A DNA stretch of 64,000 bases from an uncultured Flavobacteriales bacterium (GCA_905480145.1 CAJQPA010000009.1:1-64000); one strand, 5' to 3'. Numbered from the stretch's first letter, positions 46,761-57,000 are shown. Notes: a model not told the origin generated them from the sequence alone. Numbers and translations are program-made.

Positions 46761-49304
46761 ATGGCAGAAGGAGAAAGAATAATTCAAATCAACATTGAAG
46801 ATGAGATGAAATCAGCTTACATTGATTATTCAATGTCAGTGATTGTGTCCAGAGCATTACCAGATGTAAGAGATGGTTTTAAACCAGTGCACAGACGTGT
46901 GCTTTACGGTATGCAAGACCTTGGTGTTTATTCTAACAAATCCCACAAGAAATCAGCAAGAATCGTTGGTGAGGTGCTTGGTAAGTATCATCCACATGGT
47001 GACAGTTCGGTTTACGATACAATGGTAAGAATGGCTCAGCCGTGGTCGCTTCGATATCCTTTGGTTGATGGACAAGGTAACTTTGGATCTATTGATGGAG
47101 ATAGCCCAGCTGCAATGCGTTATACTGAAGCGCGTTTAAGAAAAATCGCTGAGGATATGTTAGCAGATTTGGAGAAAGAAACAGTTGATTTCGCTCCCAA
47201 TTTTGATGATAGTCTTGAAGAGCCAACTGTTCTTCCTTCTAAAATACCGAATCTTTTAATTAATGGCGCTAGTGGAATTGCAGTAGGTATGGCAACAAAT
47301 ATGGCTCCTCACAATTTAACAGAGGTTATTAATGGTATGATCGGATATATTGAAGACAACAATATAACGGATGAAGAATTATTACAACACGTTAAAGCTC
47401 CTGATTTTCCAACTGGAGGTATCATATATGGATACGAAGGTGTTCGTAGTGCTCTTTTAACAGGTAAAGGACGTATTGTTATGCGTGCGAAAGCTGAAAT
47501 TGAAGAGACAAAAAGTGGTAGAGAAGTAATTATTGTTACTGAAATCCCTTACCAAGTGAATAAAGCAGACATGATTAAGAAAACTGCTGACTTGGTAAAT
47601 GATAAGAAAATTGAAGGTATTTCTGATATTAGAGATGAATCAGATAGAAATGGTATGCGTATCGTTTTTGAATTGAAAAGAGATTCTATTCCTAACGTTG
47701 TTTTAAACAAACTATACAAATATACAGCTCTTCAAAGTTCTTTCTCTGTAAACAATATCTGTTTAGTTAATGGTAGACCAGTATTGGTTAATCTTAGAGA
47801 GATGATCCAACACTTCATCGATTTTAGGCATGAGGTAGTTGTTCGTAGAACTACTTTTGAATTGAAAAAAGCGCAAGAAAGAGCACATATACTTGAAGGG
47901 TTAATTATCGCTTCTGATAATATTGATGAAGTAATTAAGTTAATTAGAGCCTCTAAGAGCCCTGATGAAGCAAAAGAGAAATTAATTGCTCGTTTCAATC
48001 TTAGTGATATTCAATCTCGTGCCATCGTTGAAATGAGATTACGCCAATTAACGGGGCTTGAACAAGACAAGTTAAGAGGTGAATACGATGCATTGATGGT
48101 TACTATTGCAGACCTAGAAGACATTCTTGCGAACAAAGAAAGAAGAATGACTATCATCAAGGACGAATTAACATATGTTGGTGAGAAATATGGTGATGAG
48201 AGAAGATCTAGAATTGAATATTCTGCAAGTGAAATGCGAATTGAAGATTTGATTCCAGATGAAGAAGTTGTTGTTACAATATCTCACGCAGGTTACATTA
48301 AAAGAACAAGTTTAGCTGAATACAAAGTTCAAAACAGAGGTGGAATGGGATCTAAAGGTTCCACTACTAGAGATAAAGATTTCTTAGAAGAATTATTTGT
48401 TGCAACGAATCACAATTACTTATTAATATTTACAGAGAAAGGTAAATGTTTCTGGATGAGAGTCTTTGAGATACCTGAAGGATCTAAAGTAAGCAAAGGA
48501 AGAGCTATACAAAACTTATTAAACATAAGTCAGGATGATAAGATCAAGGCATATGTTAAAGTATCAGACCTTACAGATAAGGAATACGTTGACAACAACT
48601 TTATCATTATGGCAACTAAGAATGGTGTCATTAAGAAAACGTCATTAGCTGCATATTCTCGCCCAAGATCAAATGGTATTAACGCCATTACAATTAGAGA
48701 CAATGATGAATTATTAGAAGCTAAATTAACGAATGGTTCAAACGAAATCGTTTTGGCAACTTCTGCAGGTAGAGCAATTCGTTTCAACGAAGAGAAAGTT
48801 CGTTCAATGGGACGAAATGCTGCCGGAGTGAGAGGTGTTAAACTTTCTACAGATACTGATGAAGTTATCGGAATGATCTGTGTTGAAGACATCCACTCTA
48901 CTATTCTAGTTGTTTCTAAGAAAGGTTACGGAAAACGTACTTACTTGAATGACCCTACTGACGATGAACCAATTTACAGAGTTACAAACCGTGGTGGTAA
49001 AGGTGTGAAAACATTAAACATCACTGATAAAACTGGAGCTTTACTTTCTATCAAGAATGTAACCGATGAAGAGGATCTAATGATCATCACAAAATCAGGT
49101 GTTACCATTAGAATGCATATTGACAGTATAAGAACGATGGGACGTTCTGCACAAGGCGTTAAATTGATAAACCTTAAAGGAAAATCAGAAATAGCGGCAG
49201 TTGCCAGAGTTCCACGAAGTGATGAAGAAGAAGACAACCAAGAAGATGAAAGTGAAGATTCAATTGATAATGGCACGGATGTTGAAAACGATTCTGTGGA
49301 ATAA
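46761..49304 (+). CDS. gyrA: DNA gyrase subunit A
   Basis: The 847-residue subunit breaks and rejoins DNA in gyrase. The N-terminus has [15 protein letters not shown], the quinolone region [18 protein letters not shown] (positions equal to E. coli Ser83 and Asp87 are Ser and Asp, the sensitive form) and AMRYTEARL with the active Tyr. The C-terminal domain of blades carries the QNRGGMG box that separates GyrA from ParC, then an acidic tail ([14 protein letters not shown]). Length is normal. The next gene follows after 34 bases. Confidence 0.97.
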   Translation: MAEGERIIQINIEDEMKSAYIDYSMSVIVSRALPDVRDGFKPVHRRVLYGMQDLGVYSNKSHKKSARIVGEVLGKYHPHGDSSVYDTMVRMAQPWSLRYPLVDGQGNFGSIDGDSPAAMRYTEARLRKIAEDMLADLEKETVDFAPNFDDSLEEPTVLPSKIPNLLINGASGIAVGMATNMAPHNLTEVINGMIGYIEDNNITDEELLQHVKAPDFPTGGIIYGYEGVRSALLTGKGRIVMRAKAEIEETKSGREVIIVTEIPYQVNKADMIKKTADLVNDKKIEGISDIRDESDRNGMRIVFELKRDSIPNVVLNKLYKYTALQSSFSVNNICLVNGRPVLVNLREMIQHFIDFRHEVVVRRTTFELKKAQERAHILEGLIIASDNIDEVIKLIRASKSPDEAKEKLIARFNLSDIQSRAIVEMRLRQLTGLEQDKLRGEYDALMVTIADLEDILANKERRMTIIKDELTYVGEKYGDERRSRIEYSASEMRIEDLIPDEEVVVTISHAGYIKRTSLAEYKVQNRGGMGSKGSTTRDKDFLEELFVATNHNYLLIFTEKGKCFWMRVFEIPEGSKVSKGRAIQNLLNISQDDKIKAYVKVSDLTDKEYVDNNFIIMATKNGVIKKTSLAAYSRPRSNGINAITIRDNDELLEAKLTNGSNEIVLATSAGRAIRFNEEKVRSMGRNAAGVRGVKLSTDTDEVIGMICVEDIHSTILVVSKKGYGKRTYLNDPTDDEPIYRVTNRGGKGVKTLNITDKTGALLSIKNVTDEEDLMIITKSGVTIRMHIDSIRTMGRSAQGVKLINLKGKSEIAAVARVPRSDEEEDNQEDESEDSIDNGTDVENDSVE

Positions 49305-49338
49305 TTAAAAAATTGCATCTAAATAAATAAAACATAAT

Positions 49339-50544
49339 ATGAAAATTTCTTTATTGAGCTCTGTTATAGTAATAGGAGCATTAACATTAGTGAGTAGTTC
49401 TTTTGGACAAAAAAAGAATGAAACGACCGCTGCAGTTATCTATAAGAACCAGTACATGATGAACATGGCAAAGGGAAAGTTAGATGAAGCTAAATTGGCT
49501 TTAATTGAAGCTAAAAGTTTTATCGATTTGGCAGCCGCACATCCTGAGACAAAAAACAGTCAAAAAACACTGTATTATAAAGGTGAAATCTATGCTAATT
49601 TCTTGACTTTAGGAATGCAGTCTCAAGATACTACTTTTATAAAAAAAGCAGGCGAAGATGCAATGGACCAATCAATCGGTGCATTTAAACTGGGGTATCC
49701 ATTAGGTAAAAAATACAAAGTAGACATCAAAGATGCTGCAAACCAAAAGGTAGTAATGCTGAGTAAATATGCAGGTATGCTATTTGGTATGGAGCAATAT
49801 GAAGAAGCTGCTGAACTTTATGAATACCAGGCAAAATACAGTGATGCTATTGAAAGGCTTGACACTTCTGCAATTTTTAATACAGCACTATGTTATGATA
49901 AAGCAGGTATTTATGACAAAGCAGCCATTAATTACGAAAAAGTCGCATTGGTAAATTACCGAGGAACTAATTCTGCTATTCTTGCATCAAGTGCCTACCG
50001 AAAAATTAAAAATCTAGAAAAGGCAAAAGAAATAATCAACAACGCACGGAAATCAAACCCTTCAGACAAAGGTCTTCTTTTAGAATTGGTTAACACGAAT
50101 ATTGATGCTGGTGATGCTGCTGGTGCAGAAAAAGCGCTTGCTGACGCAATTTCAACTGACCCTGACAATAAACAACTACATTATACAATTGGAACCATTA
50201 ATATTGACCTCAAGGAGAACGAGAAAGCAGAAGCATCATTAAATAGAGCCCTTGAAATTGATCCAAATTATGCGGATGCTCAATATCAACTAGGAGCACA
50301 CCTTGTTACATGGGCAGGTAAAATTAATACCGACGCAAAACAATTGAAATTTGGTGACGCTAACTACGATGTTATGATAGCTAAAAGCACAGCAACATAT
50401 GAAAGAGCCGTCATTCCATTAGAGAAGTATATTGCTAACTTCCCGAAGGATAAAGCAGTATTGAATATATTATTTCAAATTCACAGAAACTTAGGTAATT
50501 CTGAAAAAGCTATTGATTATAAAAAAAGAGCCGAAGCTCTTTAA
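49339..50544 (+). CDS. Exported TPR protein
   Basis: The 401-residue protein has a signal peptide (LSSVIVIGALTLVSSSFGQ) and then TPR units throughout, clearest at LYEYQAKYSDAIERLDTSAIFNTALCYDKAGIYDKAAINYEKVAL and LKENEKAEASLNRALEIDPNYADAQYQLGAHL. It should be periplasmic and bind protein. Its leader has the 12-mer TAAATAAAACAT also seen before two other exported-protein genes. It follows gyrA by 34 bases and ends at a two-way terminator. Confidence 0.8.
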   Translation: MKISLLSSVIVIGALTLVSSSFGQKKNETTAAVIYKNQYMMNMAKGKLDEAKLALIEAKSFIDLAAAHPETKNSQKTLYYKGEIYANFLTLGMQSQDTTFIKKAGEDAMDQSIGAFKLGYPLGKKYKVDIKDAANQKVVMLSKYAGMLFGMEQYEEAAELYEYQAKYSDAIERLDTSAIFNTALCYDKAGIYDKAAINYEKVALVNYRGTNSAILASSAYRKIKNLEKAKEIINNARKSNPSDKGLLLELVNTNIDAGDAAGAEKALADAISTDPDNKQLHYTIGTINIDLKENEKAEASLNRALEIDPNYADAQYQLGAHLVTWAGKINTDAKQLKFGDANYDVMIAKSTATYERAVIPLEKYIANFPKDKAVLNILFQIHRNLGNSEKAIDYKKRAEAL

Positions 50545-50562
50545 TCACATTTTAAAAAAAAT

Positions 50563-50597
50563 AAAAAAGTCCAAGATTTTCATCTTGGACTTTTTTT
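50563..50597. terminator. Bidirectional terminator between converging genes
   Basis: AAAAAAGTCCAAGAT pairs perfectly with ATCTTGGACTTTTTT around loop TTTC, with T runs on both strands. It ends the TPR gene (+) and the beta-propeller gene (-). Confidence 0.95.
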
Positions 50598-50602
50598 ATG
50601 CG

Positions 50603-51823
50603 TTATTTTTTAATCCATCTCAACATCTCATTTTCATTCAGTCGTATAAAATACACTCCTGAATTAAGATGACTAATATCGATGCGGTTTCTTGAATTAG
50701 CTTCAATTTTTAACATTTGTGCTCCGGTCATATCGATGATTTCTATTTGTGCTCCAAGCTCAACCCCATCCACTACAAGATAATCATTAGCCGGATTAGG
50801 ATAAACAAGAACCTGAGAGACCTTATCCTTTGCTCCTATGCTTGCATGTCTTGAAAGAACTTTATAAATGGCACCTTCTTTTTTCTGACTAAAATATAAT
50901 ACATCTCCAAAGAAAGCCAAACGAGCCCCAGACTCTTTTGCCAACGCTACTCTTTCGACAACTGCGGTATGTCCATTACTTATGTCTATTCTGCTAATAA
51001 AATTATTGGTGTTTGAAGAAAAATAAAGAAAATTTCCATGCAAAGCAATCCCTTCTGGACTTGCTAATTTAGCTACAAGAATTTCTTTTCCGAACAAATC
51101 ACGTTCATATAAAATATTCTTCCTTGAAATCATACCTGAAGTTCTTTCTGCGAGGTATAGAAAATCACCCTGAAAAGCAATATCTGAAGGCCCTGCCAAA
51201 TCAATCAATATTTTTTCATAAGGAAGCTTAAACCCTGGCATTATTGGACTTATTATCCTGTTATCATCAAAGTCCGAAATATATAATTTCCCACTGCTAT
51301 TCGCAGCAACTCCTGAAGGGGTATTCAAATTATTTAAAACAACTTTAAATGGCGCTCCAACGCCTAATTCATGTAAATTCACTCTAATCACTCTCCCCAT
51401 GTTATTGCCCCTAACACTTAATTCAGAAGCAATAAAATCATCTTCAGGGCTACCTACAAGATTTGCCGGGTTCAATGGTGGATCTACCGGATAACCTAAT
51501 TCAGACACAACAAGACCATCTTCAGAACTAATGGTAACATCTATTGGATAAACAAGACCATCAATTGCAATATTTTTGGATGGATAAGTATCTCTTTCTC
51601 TAATATCGAAATACGAAACTTTTTTTCCCCAAGACTCAGCAACAAACAAGTTATTACCATCAAAAGAAATTCCAATAGGTCCTGAAAGCCCATCAATTAC
51701 TTTTTCAACTTGAGCCATTCCATTTGGAATTAATACGCCAGTACTTACAAATTTTTGATCTTTTACTTGGGCAGAGCTACTCAACCCAATTAACACGGAA
51801 ACTAATAGTAAAGAATTTTTCAT
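50603..51823 (-). CDS. Secreted beta-propeller protein with type IX secretion C-terminal signal
   Basis: The 406-residue protein has a signal peptide (LLLVSVLIGLSSSAQ). Repeated units of about 40-45 residues follow, such as GISFDGNNLFVAESWGKKVSYFDI and GVAANSSGKLYISDFDDNRI, typical of NHL/SMP-type propellers. The last 75 residues (VLVYPNPANDYLVVDG ... GVYFIRLNENEMLRWIKK) are a type A T9SS sorting domain. It should be secreted across the outer membrane and be released or lipid-anchored. Its leader contains the 60-nt block shared with the SprB-like gene. Confidence 0.87.
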   Translation of the reverse strand: MKNSLLLVSVLIGLSSSAQVKDQKFVSTGVLIPNGMAQVEKVIDGLSGPIGISFDGNNLFVAESWGKKVSYFDIRERDTYPSKNIAIDGLVYPIDVTISSEDGLVVSELGYPVDPPLNPANLVGSPEDDFIASELSVRGNNMGRVIRVNLHELGVGAPFKVVLNNLNTPSGVAANSSGKLYISDFDDNRIISPIMPGFKLPYEKILIDLAGPSDIAFQGDFLYLAERTSGMISRKNILYERDLFGKEILVAKLASPEGIALHGNFLYFSSNTNNFISRIDISNGHTAVVERVALAKESGARLAFFGDVLYFSQKKEGAIYKVLSRHASIGAKDKVSQVLVYPNPANDYLVVDGVELGAQIEIIDMTGAQMLKIEANSRNRIDISHLNSGVYFIRLNENEMLRWIKK

Positions 51824-51870
51824 AACATCTAATTTTAAGTGGATATAAAAATTTTAGTTTATTAAGTTTT

Positions 51871-51930
51871 GAGTTTTTAAGTTCGCATGATTAGTTTGTG
51901 GTTGTATATAAAAGTACAATTATTTTCGAC
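51871..51930 (-). promoter_or_regulatory. Conserved 60-nt leader block, copy B
   Basis: Read on the minus strand, GTCGAAA, 5 bases, TGTA, 2 bases, TTTATA, then ACCACAAACTAATC and ATGCGAACT. It is identical at 50 of 60 positions without gaps to 60447-60506 on the plus strand. It ends 47 bases before the ATG of the propeller gene. GTCGAAA plus TAnnTTTATA could be the two boxes of a non-standard sigma factor. Confidence 0.7.
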
Positions 51931-52254
51931 AAAACAAACTTTTTATACGTTTAATTAGTGTTTTTCATAGACTAAATTAATTAAATGCAATATAAACAAG
52001 GCTTAAGGAGATGGGAAATAAATTACCATAGACTTATAATATGTATACCACAAATCATTAATGATAAATAGTTTCACCAGAATGGAAAACTATTGAATCT
52101 TTCTTTAATCACATATTATATAATTCCCAAGATAAATAAACGCAAACCAAAAGGTTTCGATGAATTATATTCATTTTTTGGGCCTTTTCGTCGAATAAAT
52201 GCTTAAATTCACGAAAAACTGGCATAAATCAGTAAAAAACACTCCATATCTTTT
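51931..52254. other. Rest of the divergent spacer before the CDO/CSAD gene
   Basis: This AT-rich stretch has no credible ORF. AAACC-AAAA-GGTTT (52144-52157) is a perfect small dyad about 100 bases before the ATG. No TAnnTTTG box with good spacing was found, and no riboswitch is recognised. Confidence 0.5.
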
Positions 52255-54123
52255 ATGAACTTATCACGAGAGGACGTTATTCCTAAAGAATTAGATTTAC
52301 TATTTCAATCAATTAAAAAGGAAAACGAAGATTTCAAAACGCTTATCAAAAAACATAATATTAATTCTTCTACCCTGCTGCCAATAGCTAGATGGACTGA
52401 AGAAACATATACAAGAATCTGCATAGATCGAAATGACAATTATGAATTAGTTCTGATCTGCTGGAATAAAGATCAAAAAACTGAAATTCACGGACACCCG
52501 GGCCAAAAATGTTGGGTTAACTTTGTAATGGGAGAGTTTCGTGAATGTATTTATGACCCTATAGATTTAACCACCTTAAAAGAAGAGAATACAGTAAATC
52601 CTGGTTCAGTCACTTTTATTGAAGATATAATGGGACATCATTGTCTTGAAAACGTTTCAGAAAATTTAGGTATAACTTTACATTTATATAAATCTGATTC
52701 AACAATAGACAGTGGATTGGAATTTCATTTTGATTATTCAAGTGAATCAAAACAGAATGAAGATATAACGCAAGAACTAGATTATTTTGTTCAAATATCT
52801 AACTCTCTGTTAATTGATGAGAAAGTCAATCCTATCTCAAAGAGAATACCAGTAGAAAACCTTAAAACTGAGCTTGACTTTGCATTAACAGATCAAGGTA
52901 TTGACGATACTCGATTTTATAAAACAGTTGAGGAAATTGTTTTAGCTACACCCAAAACATCATCTAAATTATTTTTCAACCAATTATTTGCCGGACGACA
53001 AAGTAAAGCAGTATTGGGAGATTTATTAGCGGTTATGCTTAATAACAGTATGTACACTTATAAAGTGGCTGGTGTTCAAGTTGGCATTGAAAAAGAAATA
53101 ATTGCTCAAGTACAAGAAAAAATTGGTTACGGATCTAATTCTGGGGGTACATTTCCTACCGGTGGCTCAATGAGTAACTTTATGGCAATTTTAATGGCAA
53201 GAGATAGGGCTGATGAACAGAGTCAGTTTATTGGTATTCAATCAGACTTAATAGCCTATACATCTGCTGAATCTCATTATTCTATAGAAAAGAACGCAAC
53301 ATTCATTGGACTAGGAAGAGATAATGTTCGGAAAGTACCTGCTGATTCTGTTGGAAGAATGGACTCGTCTAAATTAGCACAAATGATTGCTGAAGATAAG
53401 GCAAAAGGCAAAACTCCATTCTTTATCAATGGAACTGCTGGAACAACAGTTCTTGGCGCATTTGATCCATTTGAAGAACTCGCTGAAATTAGTAAAGCAA
53501 ATAACTGCTGGCTTCATATAGATGGAGCTTATTCTGGAGCTGTATTATTCAGTGAAAAGTATAAGGGCCTTATACAAGGAGTTTCAAAGTCAGATTCTTT
53601 TAGTTTTAACCCTCATAAAATGCTAGGCACACCAATGACGTGTTCTATCATCATGGTGAATGACCAAAAACACTTATATAACTCATTTAGTAACAGTGCG
53701 AAATATCTATACCAAACCGATCATGATGATTATAATTTAGGAAAGACTTCTTTTCAATGTGGCAGAAGAAATGATTCTTTAAAACTTTGGACACTATGGA
53801 AATCAGTTGGAACAGATGGGCTGGAAAAAATTGTTGATACACAGTTCGAATTGGCAGATATTGCTAGAAATTATATCAATTCTAATTCCGATTATACGGT
53901 TTATAGTTTTGATGATTCAATTTCTATTTGTTTTAACTACAAAGGAATTCCTGCGGACACCTTATGCACATCATTGTACGAAAAAGATGAATTGATGGTA
54001 GGATTTGGGAGCTTTAACGAAAATCAGTTTATTCGGTTAATTACAGTAAACGCTACCAACTCTGAAGCGGATATACTGAACTTCTTTAAAGTACTAGAAG
54101 CGCACGTAGATAAATATTTTTAA
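52255..54123 (+). CDS. Fused cysteine dioxygenase / cysteine-sulfinate decarboxylase
   Basis: The 622-residue protein joins two enzymes. Residues 1-160 are a type I cysteine dioxygenase cupin: Tyr52 and Arg54 (YTR, substrate carboxylate), iron ligands His79, His81 and His129, Cys86 and Tyr145 at the places of the crosslinked Cys93-Tyr157 pair of mammalian CDO, and His143. Residues 205-622 are a group II PLP decarboxylase: FFNQLFAG, GGTFPTGGSMSN, His341, HIDGAYSG (Asp423), and the PLP Lys455 in FNPHK. Together they could turn cysteine to cysteine sulfinate and then hypotaurine. Glutamate or aspartate as the second substrate is possible but less likely given the fusion. No oxidase for hypotaurine to taurine is seen nearby. 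Confidence 0.87.
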   Translation: MNLSREDVIPKELDLLFQSIKKENEDFKTLIKKHNINSSTLLPIARWTEETYTRICIDRNDNYELVLICWNKDQKTEIHGHPGQKCWVNFVMGEFRECIYDPIDLTTLKEENTVNPGSVTFIEDIMGHHCLENVSENLGITLHLYKSDSTIDSGLEFHFDYSSESKQNEDITQELDYFVQISNSLLIDEKVNPISKRIPVENLKTELDFALTDQGIDDTRFYKTVEEIVLATPKTSSKLFFNQLFAGRQSKAVLGDLLAVMLNNSMYTYKVAGVQVGIEKEIIAQVQEKIGYGSNSGGTFPTGGSMSNFMAILMARDRADEQSQFIGIQSDLIAYTSAESHYSIEKNATFIGLGRDNVRKVPADSVGRMDSSKLAQMIAEDKAKGKTPFFINGTAGTTVLGAFDPFEELAEISKANNCWLHIDGAYSGAVLFSEKYKGLIQGVSKSDSFSFNPHKMLGTPMTCSIIMVNDQKHLYNSFSNSAKYLYQTDHDDYNLGKTSFQCGRRNDSLKLWTLWKSVGTDGLEKIVDTQFELADIARNYINSNSDYTVYSFDDSISICFNYKGIPADTLCTSLYEKDELMVGFGSFNENQFIRLITVNATNSEADILNFFKVLEAHVDKYF

Positions 54124-54146
54124 TTCCAATTCAAGAACTGGAATTA
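54121..54146 (+). terminator. Hairpin at the stop of the CDO/CSAD gene
   Basis: TAATTCCA/TGGAATTA is a perfect 8-bp inverted repeat that starts with the stop codon itself. No T-run follows, so it may be an mRNA-end structure rather than a true terminator. Confidence 0.4.
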
Positions 54147-54535
54147 ACAGATTCTTAAAATAGAATTTTGGATTGTATTTACACTATTAACTCTTACTTC
54201 TTGTTTCAACTATAGAAATATGAGACTTTAGCTAATTTTAAGGATTTATCAATAATGGTTTGAGCTCAAACAGAACAACTAATCAAGGCTTAAACCCAGG
54301 TATTAAATTATTACAGGCATTGCTTTATAATCAATTCAGCTAAGAGTTTTAATATTAAATATTAATTTAGATTTCTAATGATTTTAGCAATTTCTAATGT
54401 TATTATTTGATCATAAAATTTAGATAGAATTTGTCAAACCAACTATGTCAGACTATTATTTATTTGCTGCCTACACAATAAGAAAAGGTTATTATAGCGT
54501 TAGCCACAATCATTGCATTATTTAAAATATATTCT
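54147..54535. other. Long spacer before the M1 peptidase gene
   Basis: This AT-rich stretch of 389 bases has no credible ORF. GTTTGAGCTCAAAC (54258-54271) is a perfect 14-base palindrome, a possible operator site. No clear promoter match or RNA gene is seen. Confidence 0.5.
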
Positions 54536-56125
54536 ATGTACAAGACGCTCCTTCTTTTCTTATTAATCTCTGCAATCTCTTATAGTCAGCATGGCATTGA
54601 TGTCCTGGACTACAATATGACCATTGCTGTAAATGACTCCACGGACAATATTGTAGTTGAAGAAATAATAACACTCAAAAAAAAAACTAATTCTAAAAAC
54701 ATTAATCTTGATTTGATATCTAAAAACAATGATGGTTTTGGAATGGCTGTTTTATCAGTTACAAATAATAATGAGCAATTAACCTTCAACCACTCTGGAT
54801 CTATCTTAAATATTTCAAATTTAAATTATAATCAAGATGAAAAATTTACACTTACCATAATTTATTCTGGAATCCCCAAAGATGGATTAGTTATCGGTAA
54901 GAATAAATATGGGAACAGAACTTTTTTTGGAGACAATTGGCCGAATAGAGCGCAGCATTGGATAGCATCTAACGATCATCCTTCCGATAAAGCAACCGTT
55001 AGTTTCGCTGTTATCGCACCTGAGAAATATAAGGTAATTGCGAATGGTACTTTTGTTAGAGAGGAAAAAATTAATGATCATAGAAAATTAACTTTCTACA
55101 AATCAAAAGTTGAGTTGCCAACAAAAGTAATGGTCATAGGAATTGCTGAATTTCATACATCGCCATTAGAGTCAAAATTCAATTTTCCTATTGAAAGCTG
55201 GGTATACATGGAGGATAAAATAAACGGAGTTAATGATATGAGTGTTGCACTTGACCCATTGACTTTTTTTATAAGTGAAATTGGAGATTACCCGTACACT
55301 AAACTTACAAATGTTCAGTCCACAACTAGATATGGAGGAATGGAAAATGCCAGTTGTATATTCTACGATGAGAATGCAATCACTGGAAAAAACACAATGG
55401 AGAATTTAATTGCTCATGAAATTGCTCATCAATGGTTTGGAAATTCTGTGTCAGAAAAAGACTGGAAACATATTTGGTTAAGTGAAGGATTTGCCACGTA
55501 CTTTACGAATTTACACATTGAACAGAAATATGGTCGCATGAAAATGAATGAACAACTCATTAAAGATCGAGATAAAATTATTCAATTTGAAAATAAAGTA
55601 CAACTTCCAGTTGTTGACACCTTGTCAACTAATCTGATTCATCTGCTTAACCCCAACTCATACCAGAAGGGCTCGTGGTTTTTACACATGCTAAGAAATA
55701 AAATTGGTAAAGAAAACTTTCGAATTGGAATTAAGAATTTCTATACCGAATACAAATTTAATAATGCCACCACTTCAGACTTCATTGCGATGATGTCTGA
55801 AGTATCCAAGCAAGATTTAAGTATGTTTTCAAATCAATGGCTAAAACAAAGCACAATGCCAGAACTAGAGGTACAAATAACTAAGAAACGAAAAAAGATA
55901 CTTTATACGATAACAAATACCAGTGAGTTAAATTATGAATTCCCTCTAGAAATTTCCATTGTGACTAATGGTAAACCAAATTTGAAAATTATTCAATTTA
56001 ACGAACAAGTAAAGAGTTATACATTTAAATTCCATAAGGAAGAAGACGCCATTCTCAAGCTAGATCCAAACGTTAACTTACTCTTTAGGGAAACGCAAAA
56101 AATAAGCAAAGAAAAAAAACAATAA
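54536..56125 (+). CDS. Exported M1 family zinc aminopeptidase
   Basis: The 529-residue protein has a signal peptide (LLLFLLISAISYSQ). An N-terminal beta domain is followed by the substrate motif GGMENA, a variant of GAMEN, near residue 265, and by HEIAH-x18-E (zinc ligands His294, His298 and Glu317; catalytic Glu295). It lacks the large C-terminal helical domain of long M1 enzymes and ends in a beta-rich segment, as in short Bacteroidota forms. It should clip N-terminal residues from peptides in the periplasm or outside. The universal stress gene follows after 30 bases. Confidence 0.92.
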   Translation: MYKTLLLFLLISAISYSQHGIDVLDYNMTIAVNDSTDNIVVEEIITLKKKTNSKNINLDLISKNNDGFGMAVLSVTNNNEQLTFNHSGSILNISNLNYNQDEKFTLTIIYSGIPKDGLVIGKNKYGNRTFFGDNWPNRAQHWIASNDHPSDKATVSFAVIAPEKYKVIANGTFVREEKINDHRKLTFYKSKVELPTKVMVIGIAEFHTSPLESKFNFPIESWVYMEDKINGVNDMSVALDPLTFFISEIGDYPYTKLTNVQSTTRYGGMENASCIFYDENAITGKNTMENLIAHEIAHQWFGNSVSEKDWKHIWLSEGFATYFTNLHIEQKYGRMKMNEQLIKDRDKIIQFENKVQLPVVDTLSTNLIHLLNPNSYQKGSWFLHMLRNKIGKENFRIGIKNFYTEYKFNNATTSDFIAMMSEVSKQDLSMFSNQWLKQSTMPELEVQITKKRKKILYTITNTSELNYEFPLEISIVTNGKPNLKIIQFNEQVKSYTFKFHKEEDAILKLDPNVNLLFRETQKISKEKKQ

Positions 56126-56155
56126 CTTTACACAGCTAAAACTAATAAATAAACT

Positions 56156-56983
56156 ATGGAAAACTCTCCGATTTATCTTATCCCTTTTGACTTCACGCCT
56201 GTATCTTCAAGTGCAATGAGACTTGGCTTAGACCTTGCAATTGCCAACAATGGCAGTGTAATGCTATTGCATGTCGTAAATAAACAGTCTGAAAAAAAAG
56301 AAGCAAAAAAACAATTTAAGAAAACAATTTCTGACCTAAGCGAAAGTGATGCAAAACTGGTCGTAACAAGAATTTTGATTGGTGACATATTTGACGACAT
56401 TACAAAAGCTGCGGAAATTATTGATGCTGCGCTAATCGTTATGGGCACCCATGGAGCGCGAGGCTTTCAAAAAATATTTGGAAGCAATGCTGTCAAAATG
56501 ATCAGTCACTCCTCTACTCCGTTAATGATTACACAGGGTAAAAAGACCGTTGATAAAATTAACTCTATCGTTATGCCTTTTTCTTTTGAGAAGAAGACGA
56601 TTCAAATAACAAACTTAGCGACATCGATCGCTAAGAAATTTAATGCTACAATTCATCTTGTTGGCTATCATGACACTGATGAGTGGTTGGAAAAAAACAT
56701 GGTGAATAATCAAAAAATAATTCGTCAGCATCTTCAAGAAAATGGAATTGAACATGTAATCGCAAATATCCCAGCTGGATCCGATTACATTGAAGAATTA
56801 ATGAAATACGCCCAGGAAGTCGATGCCGATTTAATGGCTGCTGGGTACTATCAAGAAGGAATCATTACTAACCCAAATTCATTTATTCAGTCGATGATTG
56901 AAAATGAACTTCATTTACCTTTACTAACAGTCAATGCTGAAGAATTGGGAGTTCAAGTGGGGAGCGCTGCGTCAGGTTTCTAA
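56156..56983 (+). CDS. Universal stress protein, two-domain type
   Basis: The 275-residue cytosolic protein holds two Usp domains in tandem. The first (1-145) has the ATP-type motif MGTHGARGFQKIFGSNAVKMI; the second (about 146-275) keeps the fold, with MAAGYYQEGIITNPNSFIQSMI in place of a full motif, so only the first is likely to bind ATP. Such proteins aid survival in stress or growth arrest. A strong two-way terminator follows. Confidence 0.9.
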   Translation: MENSPIYLIPFDFTPVSSSAMRLGLDLAIANNGSVMLLHVVNKQSEKKEAKKQFKKTISDLSESDAKLVVTRILIGDIFDDITKAAEIIDAALIVMGTHGARGFQKIFGSNAVKMISHSSTPLMITQGKKTVDKINSIVMPFSFEKKTIQITNLATSIAKKFNATIHLVGYHDTDEWLEKNMVNNQKIIRQHLQENGIEHVIANIPAGSDYIEELMKYAQEVDADLMAAGYYQEGIITNPNSFIQSMIENELHLPLLTVNAEELGVQVGSAASGF

Positions 56984-57000
56984 TCTAGTTTATATTCATA

